From: a virus
Length of the DNA stretch: 44,480 nucleotides
Virus record (IMG/VR): IMGVR_UViG_3300009151_004681
Span: 1-44,480 of that record
Strand: one strand, 5' to 3'
The position numbers were made by a program, and so were the translations under genes. Each line of letters starts with the position of its first letter. Within the stretch, counting starts at the first letter, position 1. This document shows, piece by piece, positions 7,673 to 15,978 of this stretch. A model generated the notes under the pieces. It was not told where the DNA came from, did no database searches, and saw only the letters and a list, made by a program, of their open reading frames with translations.

Positions 7673-8955
7673 ATTAATGCAGTCAATTCTGGAATAACAT
7701 CTAGTATATTTTCGCATCGTATATAATCAAGCTCACTAGTTTTAGCCCAGAATGTATCGATTAATTTTGTATTATCAGTTTTATTCATAAAGGTAATAGC
7801 ACTTTCAAATCCAACAGTTGCTCTATGTAATGTGTCCAACGGGCGCAGCCATTCTAAATGTTTTTCAAATTTTTGTTGTATCTGTTCTTTGTATTCGTTA
7901 GATGCGATATCAATTCTGAAATGCATTGGATCTTGCAAGATATTTACATTTAAATCTTGTGGAGTTATCAATCCTTTCTCGACCCAGGCTTTATGGAAAT
8001 CGGGTAAGTGCAATGCATTCATGATGCTAAGTGTGGGTGAAATATAAAAGTCTACTTTAGGACAGATTTCTATCATATTTTTACGATTTTCTTCTACAAC
8101 TTTCCACACAGTACCTTTACGAATATATTCTGCACGTGGACCCATGGCATCTAAACTGGCACCAACAGCAACACTTTCAAATTTTTTCCAATAATCAAAT
8201 ACACTACGATTTTTTAGTTTCACTTGTGTAAAATTTGTATTGTATATGAGTCTTACATCAAACCGTTTACGACGTTCTAATTCTTCGAGGATAAGATAGT
8301 GTTCTTCCATCATTAGTGGTTCACCACCGGCAAAATATATTTGTTCGACATGATCGATATGTTCTATTAGCTGTTCCCACATATCAGTTTCATGTTGCCC
8401 GGCATAGTTTAATGCCGTGTTTTTAATCGCCCATTCGGGACCGGCAAGTTTGACTTGATCTTGATACCATTGGCTTGAAAATATAGATCCACAGCTACGG
8501 CAACGGAGATTGCATAAGTTGCTAAATCGTATATCCCAATATGTCATGGCAAATTCATCCACATGTCCTGTGTCTGTTGTTTGATCGATACGGTCAATTT
8601 GATGTCCGTGATGCTTGTTAGCACTTTTACGTCCACTGAAGAATCCAGATTGTTCCTGCTCGTAGCAACGTCCACATGCCACATTGGTATTTTCGGACAA
8701 CATATCAACCCTGAGTTTCTTTTGTGGCTCGCTGTTCCATATTTCTTTAAGTGTATTAGTTTTACAATTACCAACGGGATAGTTCATTTCTGAGTGACAG
8801 CATGGATACGCTTCACCAGTTGGATATGCATGTAAATGGATCCAAGGATAGATGCAAAATGTTTTTGATTCGGAGAGCAAAAACTGTTTCTTTTTGTCAA
8901 GATCGGCTAATTGGATCTTAACTGGATCGGTGCTGCTATAATTATATGCTGTCAT
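7669..8955 (-). CDS. Radical SAM protein with N-terminal twitch-like region (array member E)
   Basis: The core motif CNLRCRSC is at residues 148-155, with FAGGEP and a GASLDAMG strand. Auxiliary cysteines: Cys34 (FCIYPWIH), Cys52-Cys53 (AYPCCHSE), an extra Cys64 and Cys94/Cys97 (CGRC). It has a 30-residue N-terminal extension before the first cysteine that its neighbours D, C and B lack. The start ATG (8955) overlaps the end of member F by 14 bases. Closest in layout to members B and H (shared RAEYIRKG-type motif, seen as GEYIRTG and LEYIRSG). Reaction and substrate unknown. Confidence 0.88.
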   Translation of the reverse strand: MTAYNYSSTDPVKIQLADLDKKKQFLLSESKTFCIYPWIHLHAYPTGEAYPCCHSEMNYPVGNCKTNTLKEIWNSEPQKKLRVDMLSENTNVACGRCYEQEQSGFFSGRKSANKHHGHQIDRIDQTTDTGHVDEFAMTYWDIRFSNLCNLRCRSCGSIFSSQWYQDQVKLAGPEWAIKNTALNYAGQHETDMWEQLIEHIDHVEQIYFAGGEPLMMEEHYLILEELERRKRFDVRLIYNTNFTQVKLKNRSVFDYWKKFESVAVGASLDAMGPRAEYIRKGTVWKVVEENRKNMIEICPKVDFYISPTLSIMNALHLPDFHKAWVEKGLITPQDLNVNILQDPMHFRIDIASNEYKEQIQQKFEKHLEWLRPLDTLHRATVGFESAITFMNKTDNTKLIDTFWAKTSELDYIRCENILDVIPELTALI

Positions 8956-10279
8956 ACCATTCTAATAGGTTGGGAAATGTTTGGGCAAAGTTTTTGCCAC
9001 GGCGTTGATCGTATTGTGTATAAAATTGTTTGAAATCATTGTGTAGCTTGGGCATGTCAAATGCATCACTATGTGGGGTTTCGACTACGTCAAGATAATC
9101 AATTAATCGTTGGACCTGATTGATTTCGTGTTCGTGTAACAATTTATTTGATGCATTGATATTTAACCACGCTGTGAGCTTGTGTTGATATTGTGTACGA
9201 ATTTCTACTGGCAATACCAATGGGCTTTGGAAGCTGGGGAATCGCAGTATATTAAGTGTGAAATTTGGAAAATCTTTACCATATAAGTGTTTTAGCTCAA
9301 GCATGTGATCTAAAAAGTTTGGTAAACTGTCGAGACATAGCGCATTGATCGTACACATTACATGCACAGCACGAACAGTGCCACTTGTGATAAGTGTTCT
9401 CATATTCATAAACCATTGTGCGTAATCAAGACCATCTCTAATGTATTCTGCTTGTGCCGAAACTGATTCGCAGCTGGTATAAACTTCAACATGTGGCAAT
9501 GGACGTATTGCTTCGATAAACTCTTGTAGTTTGTCTTGCTTGAGTCCAAGATTACTGTTAATTGCAAGATGTGTGGTGCTCTTACCTTGGTTAAGTTTAA
9601 ACCATTCTATTAGTTTCCAAGTTTCGGCTGACATCAATGGTTCACCACCGGTGATGCGTAGCTCTTTAAGAGTACGGTGAAGATCAGTTTCCCACCAACG
9701 AAAGAATGCATCCACATATGGATTAGCTTCGCCAAATTTGTATAGTTGTGCGCTGTCATGTGGATGTGTGAAATGATTACGCCCATCACTTATTAGTCCG
9801 GTGTATGCTCCGTTGGTTTTAATATCCTTTACCCATGTGCTTGAAAATGCAGGATTGCAATAGCTACAGGCAAATTGACATGTGCGATCAAATGCAATTT
9901 CTAAAGTTTGAAGATCTACATCAGCAGCAGGATCCATATCAAATGCACGTTGTAGATCTTCTTTGCTGTAAATTTTACTTTTGTACACACGATCGCTGAT
10001 GTTATTACGACCGGTGTCCTCTATTTTCCAACAGTATTCACAGCCTGCAGGACGTTCTCCACGTTGCATCATTGCACGATCTAATTTCTTCTCTTTGGTA
10101 TTATGCAATGCTTTTGGGTTTACTTTAATATCTTCCACATTTACTTTATGTGCAGGTGGATGATGACAACTGGTACTCATACCTGAGCCTAACCATATGG
10201 TTGCATTATAACTTTTAGCAGCACACCAACTGGCGCTTTTGCTATCAAGTAATTGTTGACGAAATTCGAGATCGGTCAT
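8942..10279 (-). CDS. Radical SAM protein, CHHPP subgroup (array member F)
   Basis: The core motif CQFACSYC is at residues 134-141, followed by ITGGEPL. The N-terminal region differs from members B-E: after Cys19 comes a single cysteine in SCHHPPAHK (38-45) in place of the CC pair, then CEYC at 80-83. This could make a different auxiliary cluster ligand set with histidine. The C-terminus ends in a block with YDQRRGKNF and TFPNLLEWY that is shared with member G only. F and G are thus a paired subgroup, probably an old duplication, as they now differ at most positions. The gene is 1 base from its upstream neighbour G (stop 10281, start 10279). Confidence 0.87.
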   Translation of the reverse strand: MTDLEFRQQLLDSKSASWCAAKSYNATIWLGSGMSTSCHHPPAHKVNVEDIKVNPKALHNTKEKKLDRAMMQRGERPAGCEYCWKIEDTGRNNISDRVYKSKIYSKEDLQRAFDMDPAADVDLQTLEIAFDRTCQFACSYCNPAFSSTWVKDIKTNGAYTGLISDGRNHFTHPHDSAQLYKFGEANPYVDAFFRWWETDLHRTLKELRITGGEPLMSAETWKLIEWFKLNQGKSTTHLAINSNLGLKQDKLQEFIEAIRPLPHVEVYTSCESVSAQAEYIRDGLDYAQWFMNMRTLITSGTVRAVHVMCTINALCLDSLPNFLDHMLELKHLYGKDFPNFTLNILRFPSFQSPLVLPVEIRTQYQHKLTAWLNINASNKLLHEHEINQVQRLIDYLDVVETPHSDAFDMPKLHNDFKQFYTQYDQRRGKNFAQTFPNLLEWYDSI

Positions 10280-10280
10280 A

Positions 10281-11702
10281 TTATATATTCTTAGCGTGAT
10301 ATTGACATTGCTGCCACCATTCGCTCATTTCAGGAAAGGTTGTTAAGAAATCCGTGCCGCGGCGTTTATCGTGCTCATTAAAGAATTTCCAAAAATCAGC
10401 TTTGTTCTTATTAAGATATGCTGGATCTAATTTCTGTCCATCACGCATCCAGGCTATGTCGCGGTCAAGACGTGCCAATTCATAATCTTTAAATCCTTTA
10501 AAAGGAGCGTCTTCTGTTTCTATTTGGCGAATCATCCATGCCCATAATAGTTCTAACTGATCTGCATAGCTCTCAGGTAACAACTGTAGACTTTGCCATG
10601 CAGGCTGACGTAATACCGGAGTATCAAACCAAACACGTTGATAGGTATTGCTGTATAGATGTCGTAAGCCCAGTATAGCTGCAAATAAACTACCAAGCCC
10701 TGTTACAGATAGATTATTCATTGTTACGATAAATGTAATACTGTTACGCCCGGGAATCTCTGTTAAAAATTGATTAACTCTATCCCATAACAGATTAAAA
10801 TCTAATCCATGCCGTATGTATTCTGCTTGTGCGCCGAATGAATCCAAGCTTACATATTGCATAAAATGTTCAATATTGTCTTTTTTGCATAAGCGTTTGA
10901 CATAGCTAAGATATTTTTTCCAGCTTTTTTCATCGACGGAAAAGTTACTTGTAACATTTAAATGTAGATCCGGCTTTGGATTAGCTAACACATAATCAAA
11001 CACACGATATGTATTTTTGTCCAGCAATGGTTCGCCGCCGGTCATACGGAAATGTTTTAGCTGTGGATATAGTTCGGGCCACCATGCCCAGAATGCATCC
11101 ACATAGGGATTAGGTTGTGAGTGTGGTATTGGCTTACGACTTCCTGTGAAATGTTCCGGAGCATTATGTGGTATTGAGGTTAGGTAGGCCCCGTGGCGAT
11201 CTATTTCCTGCTGCCAGGTGCTGCTGAATTGTGGGCTGCAATAGCTACATTTAAGATTACACGCATTGTTGAAATTAACTTCTACATAACTAGGAATAAC
11301 ATCTTCATCCCCTGTTGAATTTTTAATAGCATCAAAATCTGCAGCAGCCCATGGCTCTCCTGAACGATAGTGTCTATCACTAAGTTTGCCATTATCTTCC
11401 ATATTCCAACAGTAGCTACATTCTGCTGGACGTTGTTGTTTTAACATAATCTTACGTTGATCTTTTTTGTATGCGGTATTATGCAACGCCGATGGATTGG
11501 ATCTAATCGCAGATGGATCTATGGAATGCAGTGGAGGATGATAACATGAGTTGTTTAGTCCGGTTGGTAAATGTAGACTAACCTGTTTCCATTTAGCTAG
11601 ACAAAGTGCAGGACCGAGATTGGTTTTCATAAACTCTGCATCATCTAAAAACTTTGATTTAAAGTTGGATGTAATTTCGTCGCCTTTATTACTCATATTC
11701 AT
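10281..11702 (-). CDS. Radical SAM protein, CHHPP subgroup (array member G)
   Basis: The core motif CNLKCSYC is at residues 148-155, then MTGGEPL. N-terminal auxiliary residues: Cys34, SCYHPPLHS (52-60) and CSYC (95-98), matching member F. Also shared with F are the LHNT segment after the HPP motif, the NPYVDAF stretch before a Trp-rich segment (WAWWPEL here, FRWWETD in F), AEYIRHGLD, and the C-terminal HDKRRGTDF ... TFPEMSEWW. With 473 residues it is the longest of the eight. Start at ATG 11702 (a second ATG lies at 11696), overlapping member H by 14 bases. F and G may act as a pair on one substrate; this is inference. Confidence 0.87.
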   Translation of the reverse strand: MNMSNKGDEITSNFKSKFLDDAEFMKTNLGPALCLAKWKQVSLHLPTGLNNSCYHPPLHSIDPSAIRSNPSALHNTAYKKDQRKIMLKQQRPAECSYCWNMEDNGKLSDRHYRSGEPWAAADFDAIKNSTGDEDVIPSYVEVNFNNACNLKCSYCSPQFSSTWQQEIDRHGAYLTSIPHNAPEHFTGSRKPIPHSQPNPYVDAFWAWWPELYPQLKHFRMTGGEPLLDKNTYRVFDYVLANPKPDLHLNVTSNFSVDEKSWKKYLSYVKRLCKKDNIEHFMQYVSLDSFGAQAEYIRHGLDFNLLWDRVNQFLTEIPGRNSITFIVTMNNLSVTGLGSLFAAILGLRHLYSNTYQRVWFDTPVLRQPAWQSLQLLPESYADQLELLWAWMIRQIETEDAPFKGFKDYELARLDRDIAWMRDGQKLDPAYLNKNKADFWKFFNEHDKRRGTDFLTTFPEMSEWWQQCQYHAKNI

Positions 11703-12789
11703 GATTTTTTAAAATATTATCAACAGCGAAAGATTTAAACGGTAATAAATCAAATAATTTTTCGCCTCGTAAATTATCCAATAGTAATATGTGTGAGATA
11801 GTTTGCCGAAATAGAGTTTGATTAATATTATTGTTAATTAAATTTTTAATATGCAGTATTACATTATTGTTTATTTTATATTCAGATTCAAGTTTAGCAA
11901 TTTTATCTAATGCTAATGATTTTAATGAATCAGGCATTACATCTAATGCTAAGTAGTCTGGGCCTGTTAGTATAATTAAGTTAATAGGAATATTATTTAA
12001 TAATGCATACTTGTATAATTCGTCAATAAACCAAATATTTAAAATACTCAAAACTGGACTAAGATTAATATTAATATTTGATTTTTTTGAAAACGCTATT
12101 AGTTGTTCTAAATTTAATTTTATTTTCTCCCATCTGGCTCCGGATCTAATATACTCAAGCGGTACACCAACTGCATCAATACTACATTGGATTGTAACAT
12201 TTTTAAATTTTTTCCAAATATCAATAATATTCGTATCTTTATATTTTATTGTGGTTAAATTAGTATTATACATTAATGATATATCAGCAGATTTTCCACT
12301 ATCAATTAATTCATTAAGCAACACCCAATGTTCGCCGTTAATTAATGGTTCGCCACCAGTAAAATACATCCAATGTAACGAGTCGGTGATCAGTATATTT
12401 TTATAATCAATTATATCTTGATGTTGTACCACTGCCAACTTATCAAGTTCTTCCGCCCATTTACTGCTAAAATGTGGACCACAATATCTACATTTTAAAT
12501 TACAAAGATTAGTATTTCTAATATCAACAAATTGTAATCCCACAGCTGATGTTACTTTGCTTTTAAACATATCTCTATAACTAGGTAGTTTGTGATATTC
12601 TGCTACCGAACATTTATTACACGGATGTTCGGGAGGACAGTCTTGTGTTTTTAAATCTACAAATCTATCGGAATTTACTAATTCGGATATAGGTTTTAAA
12701 TATTTTGCGTCGATTAAACCACACGGACCAATTTTCCCATTAGAAAAAATAGTAACTCCGTGGTCAATTGCCGGGCAACGCCAAGTCAT
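11689..12789 (-). CDS. Radical SAM protein with N-terminal twitch-like region (array member H), strongly AT-rich
   Basis: Numbering from the ATG at 12789: Cys5 in MTWRCPAIDH, Cys23 (IGPCG, a single cysteine where others have CC), Cys51, Cys57 and Cys60 (CNKC), then the core CNLKCRYC at 96-103 and FTGGEPL. The ATG at 12789 begins 7 bases after the GT-like gene; a longer frame to 12834 lies inside that gene and is not preferred. The base composition differs from its neighbours: sample lines near 11900 and 12250 are about 22-27% GC, against 40-48% in members F and G. The protein is correspondingly rich in Ile, Asn and Lys. This suggests later arrival from a low-GC genome. It is the first of the array to be transcribed. 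Confidence 0.85.
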   Translation of the reverse strand: MTWRCPAIDHGVTIFSNGKIGPCGLIDAKYLKPISELVNSDRFVDLKTQDCPPEHPCNKCSVAEYHKLPSYRDMFKSKVTSAVGLQFVDIRNTNLCNLKCRYCGPHFSSKWAEELDKLAVVQHQDIIDYKNILITDSLHWMYFTGGEPLINGEHWVLLNELIDSGKSADISLMYNTNLTTIKYKDTNIIDIWKKFKNVTIQCSIDAVGVPLEYIRSGARWEKIKLNLEQLIAFSKKSNININLSPVLSILNIWFIDELYKYALLNNIPINLIILTGPDYLALDVMPDSLKSLALDKIAKLESEYKINNNVILHIKNLINNNINQTLFRQTISHILLLDNLRGEKLFDLLPFKSFAVDNILKNHEYE

Positions 12790-12796
12790 AATTATT

Positions 12797-13723
12797 TTAC
12801 CAGCCTTCCTGCGTTCTAATAACATCAATTTCACGTGTCATAACACCAACATTATGCCAATTGCTGCGATAATGTTGTTTAAAGAATTTACTACCAGTGT
12901 CGTCTAACATGGTAATCGGCAAACCAAGTTGCGTAATCAAATCTTCGGACACACGACCTGCTAATAAATCCGGATCTGAATCCTGCACTGTGCCCCAGAG
13001 CTCGGTTAATGCATCAAAGTCTTGAACCCTTGTATGATCCCAATTAGTAAGCATGGTCATGTAAGTACCCATCCTGGCGCCGGCTATGCTCCAACTGCCA
13101 TACTCTACATCACGACCAACGTTGTGCCATATAGTAAGATGATCAAGATTACGCTGATGTACTTGAGTTTGAAATTCTGTCAATGTTGGCTTTGCTCCCT
13201 TGTTCAAACACATCTTAACTCCTTCTCTAAATCCTGCACGCCAAGCATGATAGGATGATTGGTTAGGATATGTTGTGCTATAACAATCATGCATGGGCCA
13301 ATATAATGGATCAAAGCAAAACTCTACTTGAGTTTCGGCTCTGCCATCTGTGGCTTCGTGTGTTTGCATACGGTTAACAAAATCTTTTGTCCAGCTGCTT
13401 ATTCCTCCATTGCCGTACATGAGTCCATTTACATGGTTACGAGCACGCCAACGATATACAGCCTGTTGCCATTCTACTGTGGGAAATGACAATGAAAAAT
13501 TGAAAAATTTTTGGTCAGGCATGTTGTCGCCATCAATTAGAATAAATCGATCAGTTGCGCTTGCTGCTGCCGCTGCTTTATGTGCTGCATCGCTACCTTT
13601 AATTCCATCAATTCGTTTGGCCCATGGGATCATGTTTCGAATTTTAATCCAGAATTCTTCTCGATTTGGTTCATCAAATGTAAGAAAAATTACATCAAGA
13701 TCAGCAATGTCAATTTGTGTCAT
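12797..13723 (-). CDS. Probable GT-A-type glycosyltransferase-like protein
   Basis: The N-terminal 70 residues look like a nucleotide-sugar-binding Rossmann half of GT-A enzymes: the strand DVIFLTFDEPN (10-20), a conserved Lys/Ala-rich helix (AHKAAAAASATDRF) and the strand ILIDGDN (61-67), whose DGD would be the metal-binding DxD motif. The remainder is Trp/His-rich and not recognised. No membrane segment. It overlaps the next upstream gene by 14 bases and sits directly before the radical SAM array. Donor and acceptor are unknown. The DxD reading rests on position and flanking strands only, so glycosyltransferase activity is likely but not certain. Confidence 0.6.
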   Translation of the reverse strand: MTQIDIADLDVIFLTFDEPNREEFWIKIRNMIPWAKRIDGIKGSDAAHKAAAAASATDRFILIDGDNMPDQKFFNFSLSFPTVEWQQAVYRWRARNHVNGLMYGNGGISSWTKDFVNRMQTHEATDGRAETQVEFCFDPLYWPMHDCYSTTYPNQSSYHAWRAGFREGVKMCLNKGAKPTLTEFQTQVHQRNLDHLTIWHNVGRDVEYGSWSIAGARMGTYMTMLTNWDHTRVQDFDALTELWGTVQDSDPDLLAGRVSEDLITQLGLPITMLDDTGSKFFKQHYRSNWHNVGVMTREIDVIRTQEGW

Positions 13724-14063
13724 AGTTCTTTAAACTCCACTGTGTATGTATCTGCATAGCATCCACTACCACACATATATCTTGAGGATCGCAACAGGTT
13801 CCCGGAGATATTGGTACTAGCTTTTTTGACTGTGAGTGAATATCGATTTTTACTAGTTGTCCGGCTATCACACGAACCATCATTGATGCGGTTACATAAG
13901 CTATTGGATCTACATCTATATACAATCCGGGGAGATTCTCCATAGTATAGAATAATGGCATACCTTGTGCATCATGATATAATCTTCGGAATATTATGGG
14001 TGGTTCGTATGGCGGCAAGTTATTAAATACTGCCCAAAAATTATCAATAGTTTCGTTGCTCAC
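13710..14063 (-). CDS. Small phage protein of unknown function (117 residues)
   Basis: I start it at a GTG at 14063, which overlaps the TGA of the glycosyltransferase gene as GTGA, the same coupling used repeatedly in this operon. The longer frame up to 14150 would overlap that gene by 91 bases. The protein begins VSNETIDNFWAVFNNL and has a compact hydrophobic core (LPGLYIDVDPIAYVTASMMV) and a cysteine-rich segment, GTCCDPQDICVVV. No family recognised and no signal peptide. Its place between two GT-like genes suggests a partner role, but nothing in the sequence proves it. Confidence 0.65.
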   Translation of the reverse strand: MSNETIDNFWAVFNNLPPYEPPIIFRRLYHDAQGMPLFYTMENLPGLYIDVDPIAYVTASMMVRVIAGQLVKIDIHSQSKKLVPISPGTCCDPQDICVVVDAMQIHTQWSLKNYDTN

Positions 14064-14848
14064 TGTATGCACCAATCTTTGATATGGTAATGTACCGCAC
14101 CCCATTGGGCTATGGTATTGATACGTAACCCTGGGTCGGTATGTTCCCACACAAGTTCTTGTGTCCAGTCTGATGTCCGAATTGGGATGATGTGTTTTTT
14201 CATATGTACCATGTTTGGTCCATAACCCGGCGGTAATGTAACTGTATCCGTGCCTAGAATTACTGCGGCTAATGCATACACAACATCAGTGGTAGGCTCT
14301 TGCTCAGCAAACTTTAATAACTTCTTAAATTGATCCCAGTTTTCGAATATCTTGCGTACCAACTCAAAGAATGCCTGAGCTGCATAACTTACCCGCCAAT
14401 ATGTAATACCGTTATATACATCCGGTAATTGATTTTCATCAAATACACGTCGATAGAATCTGTTGTGACTTGTTTGATCGTAAAAGTCCCGGCAGCCTTG
14501 ACTGATAACAATGTCACGATGTTCAAACAATGACCACCAATGATCTATTGGACTGGCGATGAACACGTCAGCTTCTAGTTTTATGGTTTGGCGAAACGGT
14601 GATGCTGCAAAGACTTGCCAATCATTTGATAGTTTCCAACTACTATCGGGATCTTGATCTCCGTACGGTAATTGTACCACATGATCAAATATTGGATCTA
14701 TTATAGATTGATTTGTCAACAAGCAAACATTTGCAGCAGGATGCCAGGCCTTTATGCTGTAAGCAAGTTGCTGCGCACAGGCTGTGTAATCATTGTTGGC
14801 TGTGTTGATAGCTGGGATTAGATATCCACGTTCACAAAGAATTGGCAA
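14060..14848 (-). CDS. Probable glycosyltransferase (GT-A fold, GT8-like)
   Basis: Resembles small GT-A glycosyltransferases. An N-terminal segment has the SIKAWHP and NVCLLTN strands, the motif KLEADVFIASP (90-100) holds an acidic EAD in the DxD position, and a later HMKKHIIP and AVHYHIKDW supply the His-rich C-terminal motif common in GT8-like enzymes. 262 residues, no membrane segment. The start is TTG at 14848: GGAGA sits about 6 bases upstream and no in-frame ATG follows at a sensible place, so this non-ATG start is well supported. It overlaps the next upstream gene by 17 bases. A likely partner of the second glycosyltransferase in building or decorating a glycan. Confidence 0.65.
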   Translation of the reverse strand: MPILCERGYLIPAINTANNDYTACAQQLAYSIKAWHPAANVCLLTNQSIIDPIFDHVVQLPYGDQDPDSSWKLSNDWQVFAASPFRQTIKLEADVFIASPIDHWWSLFEHRDIVISQGCRDFYDQTSHNRFYRRVFDENQLPDVYNGITYWRVSYAAQAFFELVRKIFENWDQFKKLLKFAEQEPTTDVVYALAAVILGTDTVTLPPGYGPNMVHMKKHIIPIRTSDWTQELVWEHTDPGLRINTIAQWGAVHYHIKDWCIQ

Positions 14849-15638
14849 CTATATCTCCTAGATGACGTTTTCCCATGGCATGGAAATCTTGACCTTGCAA
14901 TGTCATCCAACGTGGCTGTTGTTGTGCTGTGACAAACTCCACACGGTAATTATCTTGACTTATCTCAACCACTTTGTGCTCAGGTGTGATACTAGCAAGA
15001 TCCCAGGGTATGACAGGGTAGGTAAGAACATGTCCATTAACAAGACTTTGAGCTATTGTTAGGGCATGGTCGTTACGATATGCTGATCTTGCGTTGGCAT
15101 AGAGATTTACGTAGTGTGGCCAATGATCACGTACCATACGCATGCTCTTAAAAATAAGATCAGCTGTGGTGCTGCGTTGAAATAACATAACAGTGGCCCA
15201 GGACATGGGCATACGATGTTGACCAAAATAATTAAGATCATCAAAATCTCGTAAATTGGTTATGTCATACGCACATGAATGTGCAAGGAAGTCTTGATTC
15301 GCTGAAAACAAAGTGCTGAGTTGATTGCTTGCTACTACATAATCTGCATCAAGCACCAAGGTCTGCTGCCATGGCGAGATGTTATATGCATCCACACGGT
15401 CTGCATTGTACCAAATTACATTACCATCAATGTCTGCAAATTGTCTAATGCTGCCTGCTTGTGGCTGCAGATGTATAATCTTATCAAATGTATGATCAGC
15501 AGGCAGTATATCTGCATCGGTCACGATACACACCGGAATGTTTAAATGTCGATGTATATTTTTTGTAGACCAAGCAGCCAGTGACACATAATCAATATAC
15601 TCATTATTGAATGCAAATATCAACGCGCCGGTTATCAT
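14832..15638 (-). CDS. Probable glycosyltransferase (GT-A fold)
   Basis: From ATG 15638 the protein begins MITGALIFAFNNEYIDY. It has the strand HLNIPVCIVTDAD (31-43) and the clear DxD motif in LVLDADYV (94-101), where GT-A enzymes hold Mn or Mg and the sugar nucleotide. Distantly similar to the next gene, so the two may be old paralogues. ATG 15638 overlaps the upstream TGA as ATGA; a longer frame of 19 residues upstream was rejected because it lies inside the preceding gene. No signal or membrane segment, so it would act in the cytoplasm. Sugar and acceptor cannot be deduced. Confidence 0.7.
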   Translation of the reverse strand: MITGALIFAFNNEYIDYVSLAAWSTKNIHRHLNIPVCIVTDADILPADHTFDKIIHLQPQAGSIRQFADIDGNVIWYNADRVDAYNISPWQQTLVLDADYVVASNQLSTLFSANQDFLAHSCAYDITNLRDFDDLNYFGQHRMPMSWATVMLFQRSTTADLIFKSMRMVRDHWPHYVNLYANARSAYRNDHALTIAQSLVNGHVLTYPVIPWDLASITPEHKVVEISQDNYRVEFVTAQQQPRWMTLQGQDFHAMGKRHLGDIVANSL

Positions 15639-15943
15639 CTTTGTTGTGTAAGTGCGGTGTATTCTACCAGCCATGCATTCATTTGTTCCTGCCATCGCTG
15701 TTGGCTTAACGCCATGAGTTCTGTGGTATCGATTTTTACAGGAGTCTCGTAAAGATCTAATAACACTGCTTCACCAATTTTACCACAAGTAAATATAGTT
15801 GACTGTAATTCTGGACCGGCTTGCCACATACCTCCGTGACTTGCAAATAGCAGTTTAGCTTGATATTTTTCTTTAAGAGTGCGTTTGGCCGCGGCATGAT
15901 CAAATCGTGCTCGAGAATGTTTAATCAATTCATCAGTATCCAT
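15635..15943 (-). CDS. Small conserved-looking phage protein (102 residues), first gene of the accessory module
   Basis: From ATG 15943: MDTDELIKHSRARFDHAAAKRTL, a charged helix-rich start, then LLFASHGGMWQAGPEL, and a C-terminal helix with RWQEQMNAWLVEYTAL. The composition suggests a small helical soluble protein. It seems familiar from phage tail regions, but I cannot attach a function. A longer frame to 15985 runs into the terminator palindrome and adds an unlikely hydrophobic leader, so I use 15943. There is no Shine-Dalgarno sequence. A TATAAT-like box lies only 6 bases before the ATG, so the message may be leaderless. It links the tail module to the accessory module. Confidence 0.7.
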   Translation of the reverse strand: MDTDELIKHSRARFDHAAAKRTLKEKYQAKLLFASHGGMWQAGPELQSTIFTCGKIGEAVLLDLYETPVKIDTTELMALSQQRWQEQMNAWLVEYTALTQQR

Positions 15944-15949
15944 GTGATA

Positions 15950-15978
15950 ATTATATAGGAAAATTAGGCAAAAGTAAA
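15950..15978 (-). promoter_or_regulatory. Candidate sigma70-type promoter for the accessory module
   Basis: On the minus strand, TTTACT (15973-15978) is followed after 17 bases by TATAAT (15950-15955). The -10 box is perfect and the -35 box matches TTGACA at four of six positions. The predicted start of transcription falls at or next to the ATG at 15943, so transcripts would be leaderless or nearly so. It lies immediately downstream of the terminator and shares bases with it, a sensible place for restarting transcription. Prediction from sequence only. Confidence 0.35.

Noticed and set aside
12011-12406. 131-codon plus-strand open frame opposite radical SAM member H
   Set aside because: It lies wholly inside a convincing radical SAM gene on the other strand, in very AT-rich sequence, and its translation is Phe/Ile/Ser-rich without motifs.
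4052-12789. Radical SAM genes as QueE (7-deazaguanine) or viperin-type antiviral enzymes
   Set aside because: QueE is much shorter and viperin has a different motif context; neither has the N-terminal cysteine-rich region seen here, and no other deazaguanine genes are present.
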